Shown here piece after piece: positions 26,428-34,747 of a stretch of DNA of 63,125 nucleotides. This stretch comes from JBNKDD01 sp050288085 (lineage in GTDB: Bacteria; Chloroflexota; Anaerolineae; Aggregatilineales; UBA3940). Each line of letters opens with the position of its first letter. Position 1 is the first letter of the stretch. Position numbers and translations under genes: made by a program. The DNA is taken from assembly GCA_050288085.1 (NCBI GenBank), contig JBNKDD010000003.1:1-63125 (forward strand). The letters run 5' to 3'. The notes under the pieces are model-generated. The model had not been told where the DNA came from, ran no database searches, and was given only the letters and a program-made list of their open reading frames with translations.

Positions 26428-27660
26428 CTATAATTGGCGGGGGTCGGTGATCTGACCGGTGATGGCGGTCGCAGCAGCAACAGAAGGCGCAGCCAGGTAA
26501 ATCTTAGAAGTGGGTGCGCCCATCCGACCTTTGAAATTGCGGTTGCCGGTCGATAAGCAGACATCGTTATCACCAAGTGTTCCCTGATGGCGACCCATAC
26601 AGGCTCCACAACCAGGGGTGGTCAGGGTGGCCCCGGCATTGATCAGGGCTGCCATCGTGCCGTCAGCCATTGCCTTCTGTAATTCCTGGCTGGAAGCCGG
26701 GGTAACCAGGAACCGCACGTTGGGGCTGACTCTCCGACCGTTGAACATATCGGCAGCGGCTCGCATATCTTCGTAGCGACCGTTGGTGCAGGTTCCGAGG
26801 AAAACCACGTTAACCAGGGTTCCGGCGACATCGGAAATGTCTACAACATTATCGACGGCATGGGGGACAGCGACCTGTGGTTCAAGGGCATCCAGATCAA
26901 TGGTAATAGTTTGGGCATACTCCGCTTCTGGATCGACGTATAACCAGTCGGGGACTTCAAAGCGTTCGGCGACTTCACCCGACGGAGGGACGATTCCGGC
27001 CTTAGCGCCTAATTCAACCGCCATGCTGCACAGGGTTTGGCGACCGTTCAAAGGCAGCCAGTCCAACCCGTGATATTCAACCGATGCGTAAGTCGCCCCG
27101 GCGATGGTCAGTTCACGGCCTATCTTGAGGGCTAAATCTTTGGCATCAACGCCCGGACGGAATCGCCCGGCCACCTGGACTCGGATGGTCTCCGGGACGC
27201 GCAGCCAGGTGCGGCCAGTGGCCCAGATCAACGCGATGTCGGTTGAACCCATGCCCGATCCAAATGCGCCAACCGATCCGTAGCTGGTCGAGTGGGAATC
27301 GGAGCCGAGTACGATCCGGCCCGGTCGGGCGATCTGCTCCTCGACCAATACCTGGTGGCAGATACCCCGCCCTACATCAAATAAGGGGATACCCTGCTCG
27401 GCGGCGAACTCCCGGACGAAGTTCTGGTTGTTGGCCGTCCCGACTGTCGAAGCGGGGGCGACATGATCCATGACCAGTACAATCTGGTTGGGGTTGTGGA
27501 CTCGCTCCGCGCCAAGCTGCTCCTTCATGATCTTGATCATGCTGGGTGACAGGGAATCGTGCCCCATCGCAACATCCGGCTCCACGATGATCAGTTCTCC
27601 CGGCTGTACCGGTCGCCCCGCCGCGTGGGAGAGGATTTGTTCTGCTAATGTCTGTCCCAT
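26428..27660 (-). CDS. lysT: Homoaconitase large subunit
   Basis: This 410-residue aconitase-superfamily protein has a [4Fe-4S] cluster. IVEPDVAMGHDSLSPSMI is near the start and MDHVAPAS provides the active-site His. LGSDSHSTSYGSVGAFGSGMGSTD and the cluster cysteines in GTCTNGR and TPGCGACMG are all present. With LysU it interconverts homocitrate, homoaconitate and homoisocitrate. Length and sequence match the two-subunit LeuC/LysT type rather than one-chain aconitase. AAGGGAG lies ten bases upstream of the ATG. Gap to the homocitrate synthase gene is 15 bases. Confidence 0.9.
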   Translation of the reverse strand: MGQTLAEQILSHAAGRPVQPGELIIVEPDVAMGHDSLSPSMIKIMKEQLGAERVHNPNQIVLVMDHVAPASTVGTANNQNFVREFAAEQGIPLFDVGRGICHQVLVEEQIARPGRIVLGSDSHSTSYGSVGAFGSGMGSTDIALIWATGRTWLRVPETIRVQVAGRFRPGVDAKDLALKIGRELTIAGATYASVEYHGLDWLPLNGRQTLCSMAVELGAKAGIVPPSGEVAERFEVPDWLYVDPEAEYAQTITIDLDALEPQVAVPHAVDNVVDISDVAGTLVNVVFLGTCTNGRYEDMRAAADMFNGRRVSPNVRFLVTPASSQELQKAMADGTMAALINAGATLTTPGCGACMGRHQGTLGDNDVCLSTGNRNFKGRMGAPTSKIYLAAPSVAAATAITGQITDPRQL

Positions 27661-27675
27661 GTGAATAAATCTCCC

Positions 27676-28821
27676 TTATTGTATTGTGTGACCGTTTTCA
27701 ACGTGGATGCGGCGCAGCAGGCTGTCCACATCATCCAGGGTTAAAGCCTGCTCGTCTGATAAGGCTTTGATATGCTCGGTGATCTCTTTGACCTGGGCGT
27801 CTGAAAATTCGAGGCCCAACTGCTCGGCGCGATGGCGGACGGCATTCCACCCGGTCAGGCGGTGAGCGATATGGATGTAGCGGGTCAGGCCAAAGTCTTC
27901 CGGCTTGAGCACCTCGTAAGTCGAAGGGTGGTTAAGTACCGCTTTGGCGTGGATTCCGGCCTTATGCGTAAAGGCGGAAAATCCGGTGATGTAGTTGTTG
28001 AACGGAATATCTACCCCGACCAGATCGGCGATCAGGCGGTCGAGTTTATGAATGGTCGGCAGGTTGTATTTGGCGACCAGTTCGGAGTTGGTCGCATATA
28101 AGCGGGCGATGAAACCGCCGAGCGGGGTGATCCCATTGCGTTCACCGATGCCCAGCACGCTGGTATCGACGTGGGTGGCACCGGCTTCCAGGGCGGCATA
28201 GGCGTTGGCAATCGCACAGCCTGAATCGTTGTGCCCGTGAAATTCGATATCGGCCTTGACCCGGCTGCGGAGTTCGGCGACCAGATCATAAATCTGGCGG
28301 GGCGTCCCGATTCCGACCGTGTCTGCCACCCCCACCCGGTGGACGCCCAGGGCATCAACGGCCTGATAGGCATTGAACAGGTCTTCTGGCTCACTGCGCA
28401 GGCTGTCCTCAGTGCTGAAGCGTACCTCTACATTCTGAGTGAGCAGATAAGCGACGACCTCTTGGGCCAGCTCAACGATCTTTTCAATGCTCTTCCCGTG
28501 ACTGAATTTGCGCAGGTAGGACGATGTACCGATGACGATATCGACTCCGTCCACGCCGGTATCGACAGCGCGTTTGGCGTCATCCAGGTGACAACGGACG
28601 TGGGTCAGGGTTTTGGCCTTCAAACCCAGGTTGGCGATGGTGGTGCAGTCCGCTTCGCTCTGGGGCGATGCACAGGGCGAGGTCAGTTCCAGGTATTCAA
28701 CGCCAAAATCATCGAGCAGGTGGGCGATCTGAACCTTCTGCTCGGTGGTGAAAAAAGCGTTGACGAACTGCTCACCCTCCCTTAAGGTCGATTCGATAAT
28801 TGAGAAATTTTCTAAGCTCAT
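27676..28821 (-). CDS. lysS: Homocitrate synthase
   Basis: This 381-residue enzyme condenses 2-oxoglutarate and acetyl-CoA to homocitrate, the first committed step of lysine synthesis here. IIESTLREGEQFVNAFF is the metal and 2-oxoacid binding start. VRFSTEDSLRSE, GVADTVGIGTPRQIYDL and DIEFHGHNDSGCAIANAYAALEAG (HxH metal ligands) follow. THVDTSVLGIGERNGITPLGGF is shared with Thermus homocitrate synthase. The second domain includes FNNYITGFSAFTHKAGIHAKA. In Thermus this enzyme is feedback-inhibited by lysine. AAGGAG lies nine bases before the ATG. Confidence 0.93.
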   Translation of the reverse strand: MSLENFSIIESTLREGEQFVNAFFTTEQKVQIAHLLDDFGVEYLELTSPCASPQSEADCTTIANLGLKAKTLTHVRCHLDDAKRAVDTGVDGVDIVIGTSSYLRKFSHGKSIEKIVELAQEVVAYLLTQNVEVRFSTEDSLRSEPEDLFNAYQAVDALGVHRVGVADTVGIGTPRQIYDLVAELRSRVKADIEFHGHNDSGCAIANAYAALEAGATHVDTSVLGIGERNGITPLGGFIARLYATNSELVAKYNLPTIHKLDRLIADLVGVDIPFNNYITGFSAFTHKAGIHAKAVLNHPSTYEVLKPEDFGLTRYIHIAHRLTGWNAVRHRAEQLGLEFSDAQVKEITEHIKALSDEQALTLDDVDSLLRRIHVENGHTIQ

Positions 28822-28846
28822 GTGATTCTCTCCTTGTCCTACCAGT

Positions 28847-29902
28847 TCAACGAGTCAACCGGTATAAAACTTGCGTCAGTACGTTAATGGCCCGGTGATA
28901 CTCATCCAGCACAAGATGCTCCTCCGGGGTGTGGTCGAGTTGGCTGTCCCCAGGGCCATACGCCACAATCGGGCAGTTCCAGATTGGGCCGACCACGTTC
29001 ATGTCAGATGTGCCTGTCTTTAACTTGAAGCGGGGCTTCAACCCTGCTTCGCGGAAAACTTGATTAAAAGCGCGCGCGAGTGGCGTTCGGCGGTCAGACT
29101 GGTAAGCGGCCTCGTGACCGTAGGCCCGCACCTGGGCGTCCCCGGCCCAATTGCGGGTCAGGGCCTCGAATGCTGCTGCATCAAAATCAGGGGGTAAACG
29201 GAGTCCAACGGTGGCTTCAACACGGTCGGCTAAACCGTCGCTGCCGGTCTGGATGTGGCGGAGGGAGGGCATTAACTGGTCGAAGAGTCGTTCACGCCCG
29301 GTGTTGAACTCATCTGCGTAGTTTTTGATTGCCTGCCACCAATCGACTGCCGCTTCCGCCACGCTGGTGGATGGGCCTGCGGTGTGGCCCATCGGCTGGA
29401 CGTATTCATAATCGAGCAGCAGGCGGCCCTTGTAACCGAGTGTGGCCGCATCCCAGCCGCTTGGCTCCCCAATGATGCAGTAATCCGGCTGATACTGGGT
29501 GGCGGCGTGGCGTGCTCCCTTGGATGTGGCGGCCTCTTCCTCGACTGCGCCAATCACGATCAGGCGAGTTCCGCGAGGGAGATCGGCCTGGGCGGCGGCC
29601 ATCACAAAAGTTGCCAGCGGGCCTTTGGCATCAACCGAGCCGCGCCCGTACAGGATGCCATCCTCAATACAAACCGGGATATCCCCCGGCACAGTGTCAA
29701 TGTGGCCCAGCAGCACGATCTCACAGGTGATCGGCCCCTGTCCTTCACGAACACCAACGGCGTTACCCGCCTGATCGATGTAGGCATCAAGGCCAAGTGC
29801 GGTCATCTGTTTCACAAGATAGCTGACGGCCTGCTGCTCGTGCCTGGAAAGGCTCTGGATTTCAACCAGGCCCTTTAGCAAATTAACAGGGTCTACCGGC
29901 AT
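28847..29902 (-). CDS. lysK: [LysW]-lysine hydrolase
   Basis: This 351-residue M20-type metallopeptidase releases lysine from the C-terminus of LysW, the last step of the pathway. LLGHIDTVPGDIPV supplies His and Asp ligands with the following Asp-Thr-Val-Pro motif. RGSVDAKGPLATFVMAAA holds the bridging Asp. GAVEEEAATSKGARH carries the catalytic and metal Glu pair, and EPSGWDAATLGYKGRL follows. A final ligand His lies in LDHTPEEHLVLDEY. The start follows lysJ by five bases, with GGGAGG inside the lysJ end. The alternative, an ArgE/DapE-type deacylase, is less likely next to lysW. Confidence 0.9.
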   Translation of the reverse strand: MPVDPVNLLKGLVEIQSLSRHEQQAVSYLVKQMTALGLDAYIDQAGNAVGVREGQGPITCEIVLLGHIDTVPGDIPVCIEDGILYGRGSVDAKGPLATFVMAAAQADLPRGTRLIVIGAVEEEAATSKGARHAATQYQPDYCIIGEPSGWDAATLGYKGRLLLDYEYVQPMGHTAGPSTSVAEAAVDWWQAIKNYADEFNTGRERLFDQLMPSLRHIQTGSDGLADRVEATVGLRLPPDFDAAAFEALTRNWAGDAQVRAYGHEAAYQSDRRTPLARAFNQVFREAGLKPRFKLKTGTSDMNVVGPIWNCPIVAYGPGDSQLDHTPEEHLVLDEYHRAINVLTQVLYRLTR

Positions 29903-29907
29903 GATGA

Positions 29908-31074
29908 TCAGCCTCCCAACTCCGACAGAACGTCGCGGAGTGTATCAACCACTGTGTCGATGTCCTCTCGCTCGATGACAAGGGGCGGGAGCAGCCGTAG
30001 AACCGTAGTGCCTGCCGTCAATGCCAGTATGCCGCGCTCGGTCAGGGCTTCGACTACCGAGTGAACGCGCTCCTTCATTTCGATTCCGATCATCAAGCCA
30101 AGCCCACGTACTTCGCGGATCAGAGGGGAATTGATCTCCTGCAAACGTTCCAGGAAGTAAGCACCCAGTTCGGCGGATCGGGCGACCAAATCTTGTTCCT
30201 CGTAAACTTGAAGTGAGGCTAGCGATGCCGCGCAAGCCAATGGGTTGCCACCGAAAGTGGAACCGTGTAGGCCGGTGGTCAACCCTTCGATGCGAGGACC
30301 GATAGCAACTGCTCCCATCGGAACGCCCCCGGCAATCGCCTTACCCATCGCCAGCAGGTCGGGCACGAGATCGTAGTGCTGGCAGGCGAACCACTGGCCG
30401 GTGCGTCCGAATCCGGTCTGTACCTCGTCGATGATCAGCAGTGCGCCGCGTTCATCGCATAATTGGCGAACTGCCTGGAAATAATCCGCTTCAGCGAGGC
30501 GAACACCACCCTCACCCTGAACGACTTCCAACACAACAGCGGCAGTCTGATCGGTGATGGCGGCCTCCAGCTTACCAAGGTTTCCAAAAGGAACATGGCT
30601 GAAACCGGGTACGAGCGGCTCGAAAGGCTGGCGGTAATGCTTCTTATGGGTAGCGGAAAGAGCACCCATTGTCCGCCCGTGAAAGCCGCGCATCATGGCG
30701 ACGATATCGGTCCGAGCGGTGCTCAGGCGGGCAAACTTGATCGCGGCCTCAATCGCCTCGGTACCTGAATTGCACAGGTAAATGCGATTCAGGCCATCGG
30801 GCAGAATGTTGACCAACCGCTCAAGGAGTTCGGCGCGGCGGTCGTTGTAGAACATCTCCGCGCAGGTGATCAGGGTTTGGGCCTGTTCAGCGATAGCAGC
30901 GGCAACGGTCGGGTTAGCATGCCCGATGCTGGCAACTCCAATTCCGGCAGTGCAATCGATGTACTCGCGCCCATCGGCATCCCATAGATGTGCGCCCTGG
31001 CCGCGAACGATGGTCAGGTTCCGTTTGCCGTATACACCACTGGTGTATTGTTGTTCGGTTTCCATCCAATTCAT
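29908..31074 (-). CDS. lysJ: [LysW]-aminoadipate semialdehyde / ornithine-type aminotransferase
   Basis: This is a 388-residue class III PLP aminotransferase that aminates LysW-bound aminoadipate semialdehyde to LysW-lysine with glutamate. LWDADGREYIDCTAGIGVASIGHANP is the N-terminal block and LCNSGTEAIEAAIKFAR binds the cofactor phosphate. LLIIDEVQTGFGRTG carries the pyridine Asp, and LLAMGKAIAGGVPMGA holds the Schiff-base Lys. GLHGSTFGGNPLACAA closes the signature. The ATG at 31074 with AGGAGGTAC upstream is chosen. A GTG at 31257 in the same frame would add a 61-residue tail unlike the family that overlaps the HXXEE gene. It stands 32 bases after that gene. Confidence 0.9.
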   Translation of the reverse strand: MNWMETEQQYTSGVYGKRNLTIVRGQGAHLWDADGREYIDCTAGIGVASIGHANPTVAAAIAEQAQTLITCAEMFYNDRRAELLERLVNILPDGLNRIYLCNSGTEAIEAAIKFARLSTARTDIVAMMRGFHGRTMGALSATHKKHYRQPFEPLVPGFSHVPFGNLGKLEAAITDQTAAVVLEVVQGEGGVRLAEADYFQAVRQLCDERGALLIIDEVQTGFGRTGQWFACQHYDLVPDLLAMGKAIAGGVPMGAVAIGPRIEGLTTGLHGSTFGGNPLACAASLASLQVYEEQDLVARSAELGAYFLERLQEINSPLIREVRGLGLMIGIEMKERVHSVVEALTERGILALTAGTTVLRLLPPLVIEREDIDTVVDTLRDVLSELGG

Positions 31075-31106
31075 AGCCGGTAGTACCTCCTCAATAAACG
31101 AATCGC

Positions 31107-31664
31107 TCACTTGATTAGAATCCTGGTGGCCTGCCTGTACAGGTAATCCCCCACAATGTGCATCACGAGTATGAACGGTACAGTCAGGACAGCACCGAGC
31201 AGGGCATAGATCGGCAGCTCTGATAACTGGACGATCCCCTCGTTGATCAACCGCCAAAACAGAATCAGGCCGTAGGGGATGACAATCAAAATTGATGTGA
31301 TGACGGCGGGAACGTATCGCCGTAGGGCCACTGCCTGTCCCAGGTGCATAAAACCATGTACAAAGAACAACATGCTGGCGGCGAGGAAAAAGCCGTACTG
31401 CTGATATTCTGCTGCCAGCAGCGAAGCGACAGCGGTCAGGCAGAAAATCAAGCAGACGGAAAGAGCCAGTTCAGTAGTTGATTTGCCCAACACTTTCTTG
31501 ATCTGGTTCGCCATAAAATCCGGGACTCTGTTCCCGATTCGGGCCATGATGTCGTCGGCGTTTTTCTTCAGCCAGGGTTCGCCCAGGATAATCTCCTCGA
31601 AATCGTGGAGCATAAACGCCACCGGGAATAACCAGATTAGCGTGTGCGTACTGATGATGGACAT
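31107..31664 (-). CDS. HXXEE-domain membrane protein embedded in the lysine operon
   Basis: This 185-residue membrane protein has about five hydrophobic segments. MLHDFEEIILGEPWLKKN near residue 18 contains the H-x-x-E-E motif that names the family (PF13787), and a second polar site HGFMHLGQA falls in a later helix. The function of the family is unknown; the HxxEE pattern could bind metal. The start codon overlaps the lysZ stop (TAATG), and lysJ follows 32 bases after its end, so it is translated with the pathway enzymes. It is not part of the textbook LysW set. A role in transport, membrane association or lysine handling is only a guess. Confidence 0.82.
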   Translation of the reverse strand: MSIISTHTLIWLFPVAFMLHDFEEIILGEPWLKKNADDIMARIGNRVPDFMANQIKKVLGKSTTELALSVCLIFCLTAVASLLAAEYQQYGFFLAASMLFFVHGFMHLGQAVALRRYVPAVITSILIVIPYGLILFWRLINEGIVQLSELPIYALLGAVLTVPFILVMHIVGDYLYRQATRILIK

Positions 31665-32470
31665 TAGCCGATCACCGTACCTTCACCGTCAAACGCCCGT
31701 GAGACAGGCCGCTCTCCCCGTGCATCGCCCAGAACAACCCGCTTAACACCGCCCTCAAGAGCTTCACGTGCGCCGAGCAGCTTGATCCGCATCCGGCCCT
31801 CGGCATAATCCTGGGCCACTTGCTCGATATCCTCTGGCACAATCGAGCGGATCAGCGATGACTCGTCCGGGAAGTTCTGCAAGACTCCGGGCACATTGGA
31901 CAGGATGATCAGATCGGTGGCCTGAAGCGCAACTGCGGTCGCCCCGGCTGCCCGGTCACCATCCACATTGATCGCCTCGCCTTCATAGCTGATGGCAGGT
32001 GGCGTCAAGACAGGCAGGTAACCGCCATCAAGCAGGCTGGTGATCAGGCCGGTGTTGACCTGCTCAACTTTTCCGGTCAGGTTGTCGCGGATGATCCGCT
32101 GTTTGCCACCCTCAACAGCGCGGACGGCCTTCTTGCGCGGACCCTGCCACAATCTGCCATCCATCCCCGACAGGCCAACAGCGTTCACACCCAGGGCTTG
32201 CAGCCGCTCGACGATCCCTTTGTTAACCTGCCCGCAGTAAACCATCTCGAAGATTTCGATAGTGCGCCGGTCGGTCAGGCGGCTGGTATAGCCGGATGGT
32301 GAGGTGATGAACTGCGGCGGGTGACCCAATGCGGTAGCGACTTCGTTGGTCAGGTGGGAGCCACCATGCACCAATACAAGCTGCTGCCCGTCCGCCAGCA
32401 TTTGGGCGATATCGGCGCAGACCGCATCCAGGTCGATTCCTTCACTTCCGCCTACTTTGACAACAATCAT
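31664..32470 (-). CDS. lysZ: [LysW]-aminoadipate kinase
   Basis: This 268-residue amino-acid kinase of the acetylglutamate-kinase family phosphorylates the side-chain carboxyl of LysW-bound alpha-aminoadipate. MIVVKVGGSEG is the N-terminal phosphate-binding strand-loop and VLVHGGSHLTNEV the second glycine loop. GLSGMDGRLWQGPRKKAVR is the block typical of the LysW branch, and INVDGDRAAGATAVALQATDLIILSNVPGVL is the ATP-site region. The ATG at 32470 has GAGGAGAAAG upstream; a longer in-frame start at 32530 would overlap lysY. Its stop overlaps the HXXEE gene start. Confidence 0.92.
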   Translation of the reverse strand: MIVVKVGGSEGIDLDAVCADIAQMLADGQQLVLVHGGSHLTNEVATALGHPPQFITSPSGYTSRLTDRRTIEIFEMVYCGQVNKGIVERLQALGVNAVGLSGMDGRLWQGPRKKAVRAVEGGKQRIIRDNLTGKVEQVNTGLITSLLDGGYLPVLTPPAISYEGEAINVDGDRAAGATAVALQATDLIILSNVPGVLQNFPDESSLIRSIVPEDIEQVAQDYAEGRMRIKLLGAREALEGGVKRVVLGDARGERPVSRAFDGEGTVIG

Positions 32471-32481
32471 TTCTTTCTCCT

Positions 32482-33510
32482 CTAAATCGGGTGCAGGCCG
32501 ACAAACTCTAATCCGGTGTCCTCTGCCCAACCCATCATCAGGTTCATTGACTGAACGGCTGATCCGGCTGCACCTTTCATCAGGTTGTCAATCGCGCTGA
32601 TGACGACCAGCCGGTTAGACCGTTCATCCTTCTCGAAACCAACATCACAATAATTGGTACCGGATAGAATTTTGGGTTCCGGGTAGCGATAGATTCCCCG
32701 CCGATCCTTAACCAACCGGATAAAGCGTTCATCACCATAGGCTTCACGGTAAATACGCCATACGTCTTTTTCGGCTAAATCCTCGGTCAGAAAGACATGG
32801 GCGGTACATAACACGCCGCGCACCATCTCGATGGCAGTGGCCGAGAAATGCAGGTCAAACGCGCCGAGTTCCTGGATCATTTCAGCCTGGTGACGGTGAC
32901 CGGTCGGCGCAAATGAGCGTACACTGCCGCTCCGCTCCGGGTGATGACTGCCGGGGTTGTGAGCGTTGCCACCCTCTGATGATCCGACCTTGACCTCGGC
33001 GATGGCCCGTTCAATCAGGCCGCGTGAAGCCAACGGCCATAAAGCCAGGTTAACGGCAGTCGCATTGCAGCCCACCCCGCTGATGTGCTGAGCGTCGCGC
33101 AATTGATCGCGGTGCAGTTCCGGCAAGCCGTAGACGAAGCGATCCAGCCAGGCCGGGTTGGGGTGATCTTTGCCGTACCATTCCCGATATAAATCAGCAT
33201 CACGTAAACGGAAATCTGCCGAGAGGTCGATAATCCGATCGGCCAACGTGGTGAATTCATCAATCCGGGATGCGGTCTCGCCGTGGGGCAGCGATAAGAA
33301 TAAAAGGTCACAGGGTTCTAAATCTTCGGCGGCGGAGAATTTCAACTGGGTAGCCCCGCGCAGGTTGGGATGGGTGCCGTATACGTACTTCCCGGCAAAG
33401 CGTTGAGAAGTCACCTGAGCGACTTCAACCTGTGGATGGCTCAACAATAGACGAAGGAGTTCGCCACCCGCGTAACCTGATCCGCCAACAATGCTTGCTC
33501 TAATAGTCAT
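32482..33510 (-). CDS. lysY: [LysW]-aminoadipate-phosphate reductase
   Basis: This 342-residue NADPH-dependent reductase of the ArgC fold converts LysW-aminoadipyl phosphate to the semialdehyde. ASIVGGSGYAGGELLRLL at residues 5-22 is the dinucleotide loop. SLPHGETAS and IDLSADFRL follow, and ISGVGCNATAVNLALWPL provides the catalytic Cys near residue 149. SSEGGNAHNPGSHHPERSGSVRSF is typical of the LysY/ArgC split family. The start codon overlaps the lysX stop by four bases (ATGA type), and 11 bases separate it from lysZ. ArgC for arginine is the alternative, but context favours lysine. Confidence 0.92.
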   Translation of the reverse strand: MTIRASIVGGSGYAGGELLRLLLSHPQVEVAQVTSQRFAGKYVYGTHPNLRGATQLKFSAAEDLEPCDLLFLSLPHGETASRIDEFTTLADRIIDLSADFRLRDADLYREWYGKDHPNPAWLDRFVYGLPELHRDQLRDAQHISGVGCNATAVNLALWPLASRGLIERAIAEVKVGSSEGGNAHNPGSHHPERSGSVRSFAPTGHRHQAEMIQELGAFDLHFSATAIEMVRGVLCTAHVFLTEDLAEKDVWRIYREAYGDERFIRLVKDRRGIYRYPEPKILSGTNYCDVGFEKDERSNRLVVISAIDNLMKGAAGSAVQSMNLMMGWAEDTGLEFVGLHPI

Positions 33511-34367
33511 GATGCTGCCTGCCCTTCTCCCACCCGGATGACGTAATCGATGATTCGATCTGGGATGTCAACGCCGGTTGGCTTGATGCTGTTTCGGAAT
33601 TCCATCGTATGGTTTACCTCGGTGACCATCAGTTGACCGTCGGCGTCCTCCATCAGGTCAACGGCGACCACGCCGCCGCCTACTGCCTGCGCCGCCGCCT
33701 GTGAAAGGCGATCGATCTCAGGGGTGATCGGGCAGTTACCCGATTGGCCGCCGCGGGCCGTGTTGGTGATCCAGTGGTCGGAGGTGCGGGTGATCCCGCA
33801 GATCGTTTCATCTCCGACCACAAAAGTGCGGATATCCTGCCCCGGCTTATCGACATATTCCTGGATGTAGAAAATAGAATGCTGGTAGGAGCCGAGCGTA
33901 ACCTTGTGTTCGAGGATAGCTTCGGCGGCTTCGCGGTCGTTGATTTTGGCAAGCAGCCGCCCCCATGATCCAACAGTGGGCTTGAGGACTACCGGGTAGC
34001 CCATCGCTTCGATGGCTTCCAGCGCCGACTCGACGGTCAGGGCGATCTGCGTTCGGGGTGTTGGGACCCCGGCATTGACCAGTGCCAACGAGGTGCTCAG
34101 CTTGTCGCCGCAAACCTGGACGACCTGGGCGGTGTTCACACAGGGAATTCCCCACGCACCCAATACCTGTAAGGCTGTCAGCGCTTGAGATTGGCTGACG
34201 CAGCGCTCGAAAATGACATCGTACTGCTTCCAATGTTCGCTGTCGTGCAGATTAAAAACTGCCGGGCGCACGTCGATCATCTCGAAGTCCACGCCGCGAT
34301 TCTCTAATGCCTGCACGATCAGTTTCTCCTCAACGCGGATGCGCGAATATAAGACCCCGATTCGCAT
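33507..34367 (-). CDS. lysX: Alpha-aminoadipate--LysW ligase
   Basis: This 286-residue ATP-grasp ligase (RimK-like) joins the amino group of alpha-aminoadipate to the C-terminal Glu of LysW. FERCVSQSQALTALQVL and PVVLKPTVGSWGRLLAKI (ATP-binding lysine) are present. FYIQEYVDKPGQDIRTFVVGD, HWITNTARGGQSGNCP (substrate-side motif) and VTEVNHTMEFRNSIKPTGVDIP follow, in the order seen in Thermus LysX. AGGAG lies seven bases before the ATG. It is separated from lysW by about 88 bases containing a strong hairpin and overlaps lysY by four bases. Confidence 0.94.
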   Translation of the reverse strand: MRIGVLYSRIRVEEKLIVQALENRGVDFEMIDVRPAVFNLHDSEHWKQYDVIFERCVSQSQALTALQVLGAWGIPCVNTAQVVQVCGDKLSTSLALVNAGVPTPRTQIALTVESALEAIEAMGYPVVLKPTVGSWGRLLAKINDREAAEAILEHKVTLGSYQHSIFYIQEYVDKPGQDIRTFVVGDETICGITRTSDHWITNTARGGQSGNCPITPEIDRLSQAAAQAVGGGVVAVDLMEDADGQLMVTEVNHTMEFRNSIKPTGVDIPDRIIDYVIRVGEGQAAS

Positions 34368-34396
34368 ACTTCTCTCCTCAATAAAAGCTCAGATGG

Positions 34397-34430
34397 AGGC
34401 AAAGGGGTTGGAATGCAAACCCCTTTGCCT
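34397..34430 (-). repeat. 13-bp-stem hairpin between lysW and lysX
   Basis: AGGCAAAGGGGTT (34397-34409) and AACCCCTTTGCCT (34418-34430) form a perfect 13-bp stem with an 8-base loop in the lysW-lysX gap. No T run follows on the minus strand, so it is not a good terminator. A stability or processing hairpin that raises the amount of lysW message relative to the enzymes is likely, since LysW is used stoichiometrically. Confidence 0.65.
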
Positions 34431-34455
34431 GCTCCAATAAAAAGGAGGGTTGAGG

Positions 34456-34623
34456 CTATTCGCCCCAATCCTCCTCAACGTCTGGTGCCAATTCGACCGT
34501 CAACGGGTCGGTCGAGATGACTTCGAGTTCCACCCCACAATCGGGACACTCGATGATTTCGCCTTCGATCACGTCGTCGAGTTCGAACTCAGCTTCACAT
34601 TCGGGACAAGTTATGGTTGCCAT
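34456..34623 (-). CDS. lysW: Amino-group carrier protein LysW
   Basis: This is a 55-residue acidic carrier on which all intermediates from alpha-aminoadipate to lysine are built. MATITCPECEAEFELDDVIEG begins a CxxC zinc knuckle, ECPDCGVELEV closes it, and the C-terminus is the diagnostic EDWGE, whose terminal Glu receives the substrate through the alpha-amino group. The length equals that of Thermus LysW. AAGGAG at 34633-34638 lies nine bases before the ATG. It is the first pathway gene of the operon and lies just downstream of the second predicted attenuator terminator. Confidence 0.96.
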   Translation of the reverse strand: MATITCPECEAEFELDDVIEGEIIECPDCGVELEVISTDPLTVELAPDVEEDWGE

Positions 34624-34674
34624 TTTTTTATTCTCCTTAATTAGTGAAAATCGGTTATACGATGAATTTTATCT

Positions 34675-34716
34675 AAAAAAATAAGCGGGCCTACCGCTCC
34701 TCTGGTAAGCCCGCTT
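34675..34716 (-). terminator. Attenuator 2 terminator, immediately upstream of lysW
   Basis: On the minus strand AAGCGGGC (34716-34709) pairs with GCCCGCTT (34690-34683), extended by four more pairs across one mismatch. It is followed by ATTTTTTTAG, a strong intrinsic terminator. Its 5' arm contains ACCAGAGG (34706-34699), the exact complement of CCTCTGGT at 34758-34751 at the end of leader ORF 2. The upstream segment can therefore break this hairpin. It lies 50 bases before the lysW start. Confidence 0.85.
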
Positions 34717-34747
34717 CTTGTCATAACCCGCTCAGGGACAAGCGCAA

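Noticed and set aside
31075..31257. Long N-terminal extension of lysJ
   Set aside because: The 61 residues do not resemble the aminotransferase family and overlap the HXXEE gene; AGGAGGTAC supports the start at 31074.
34450..34644. Plus-strand 64-residue ORF over lysW
   Set aside because: It is a shadow of the lysW frame; lysW has a precise zinc-knuckle and EDWGE end.
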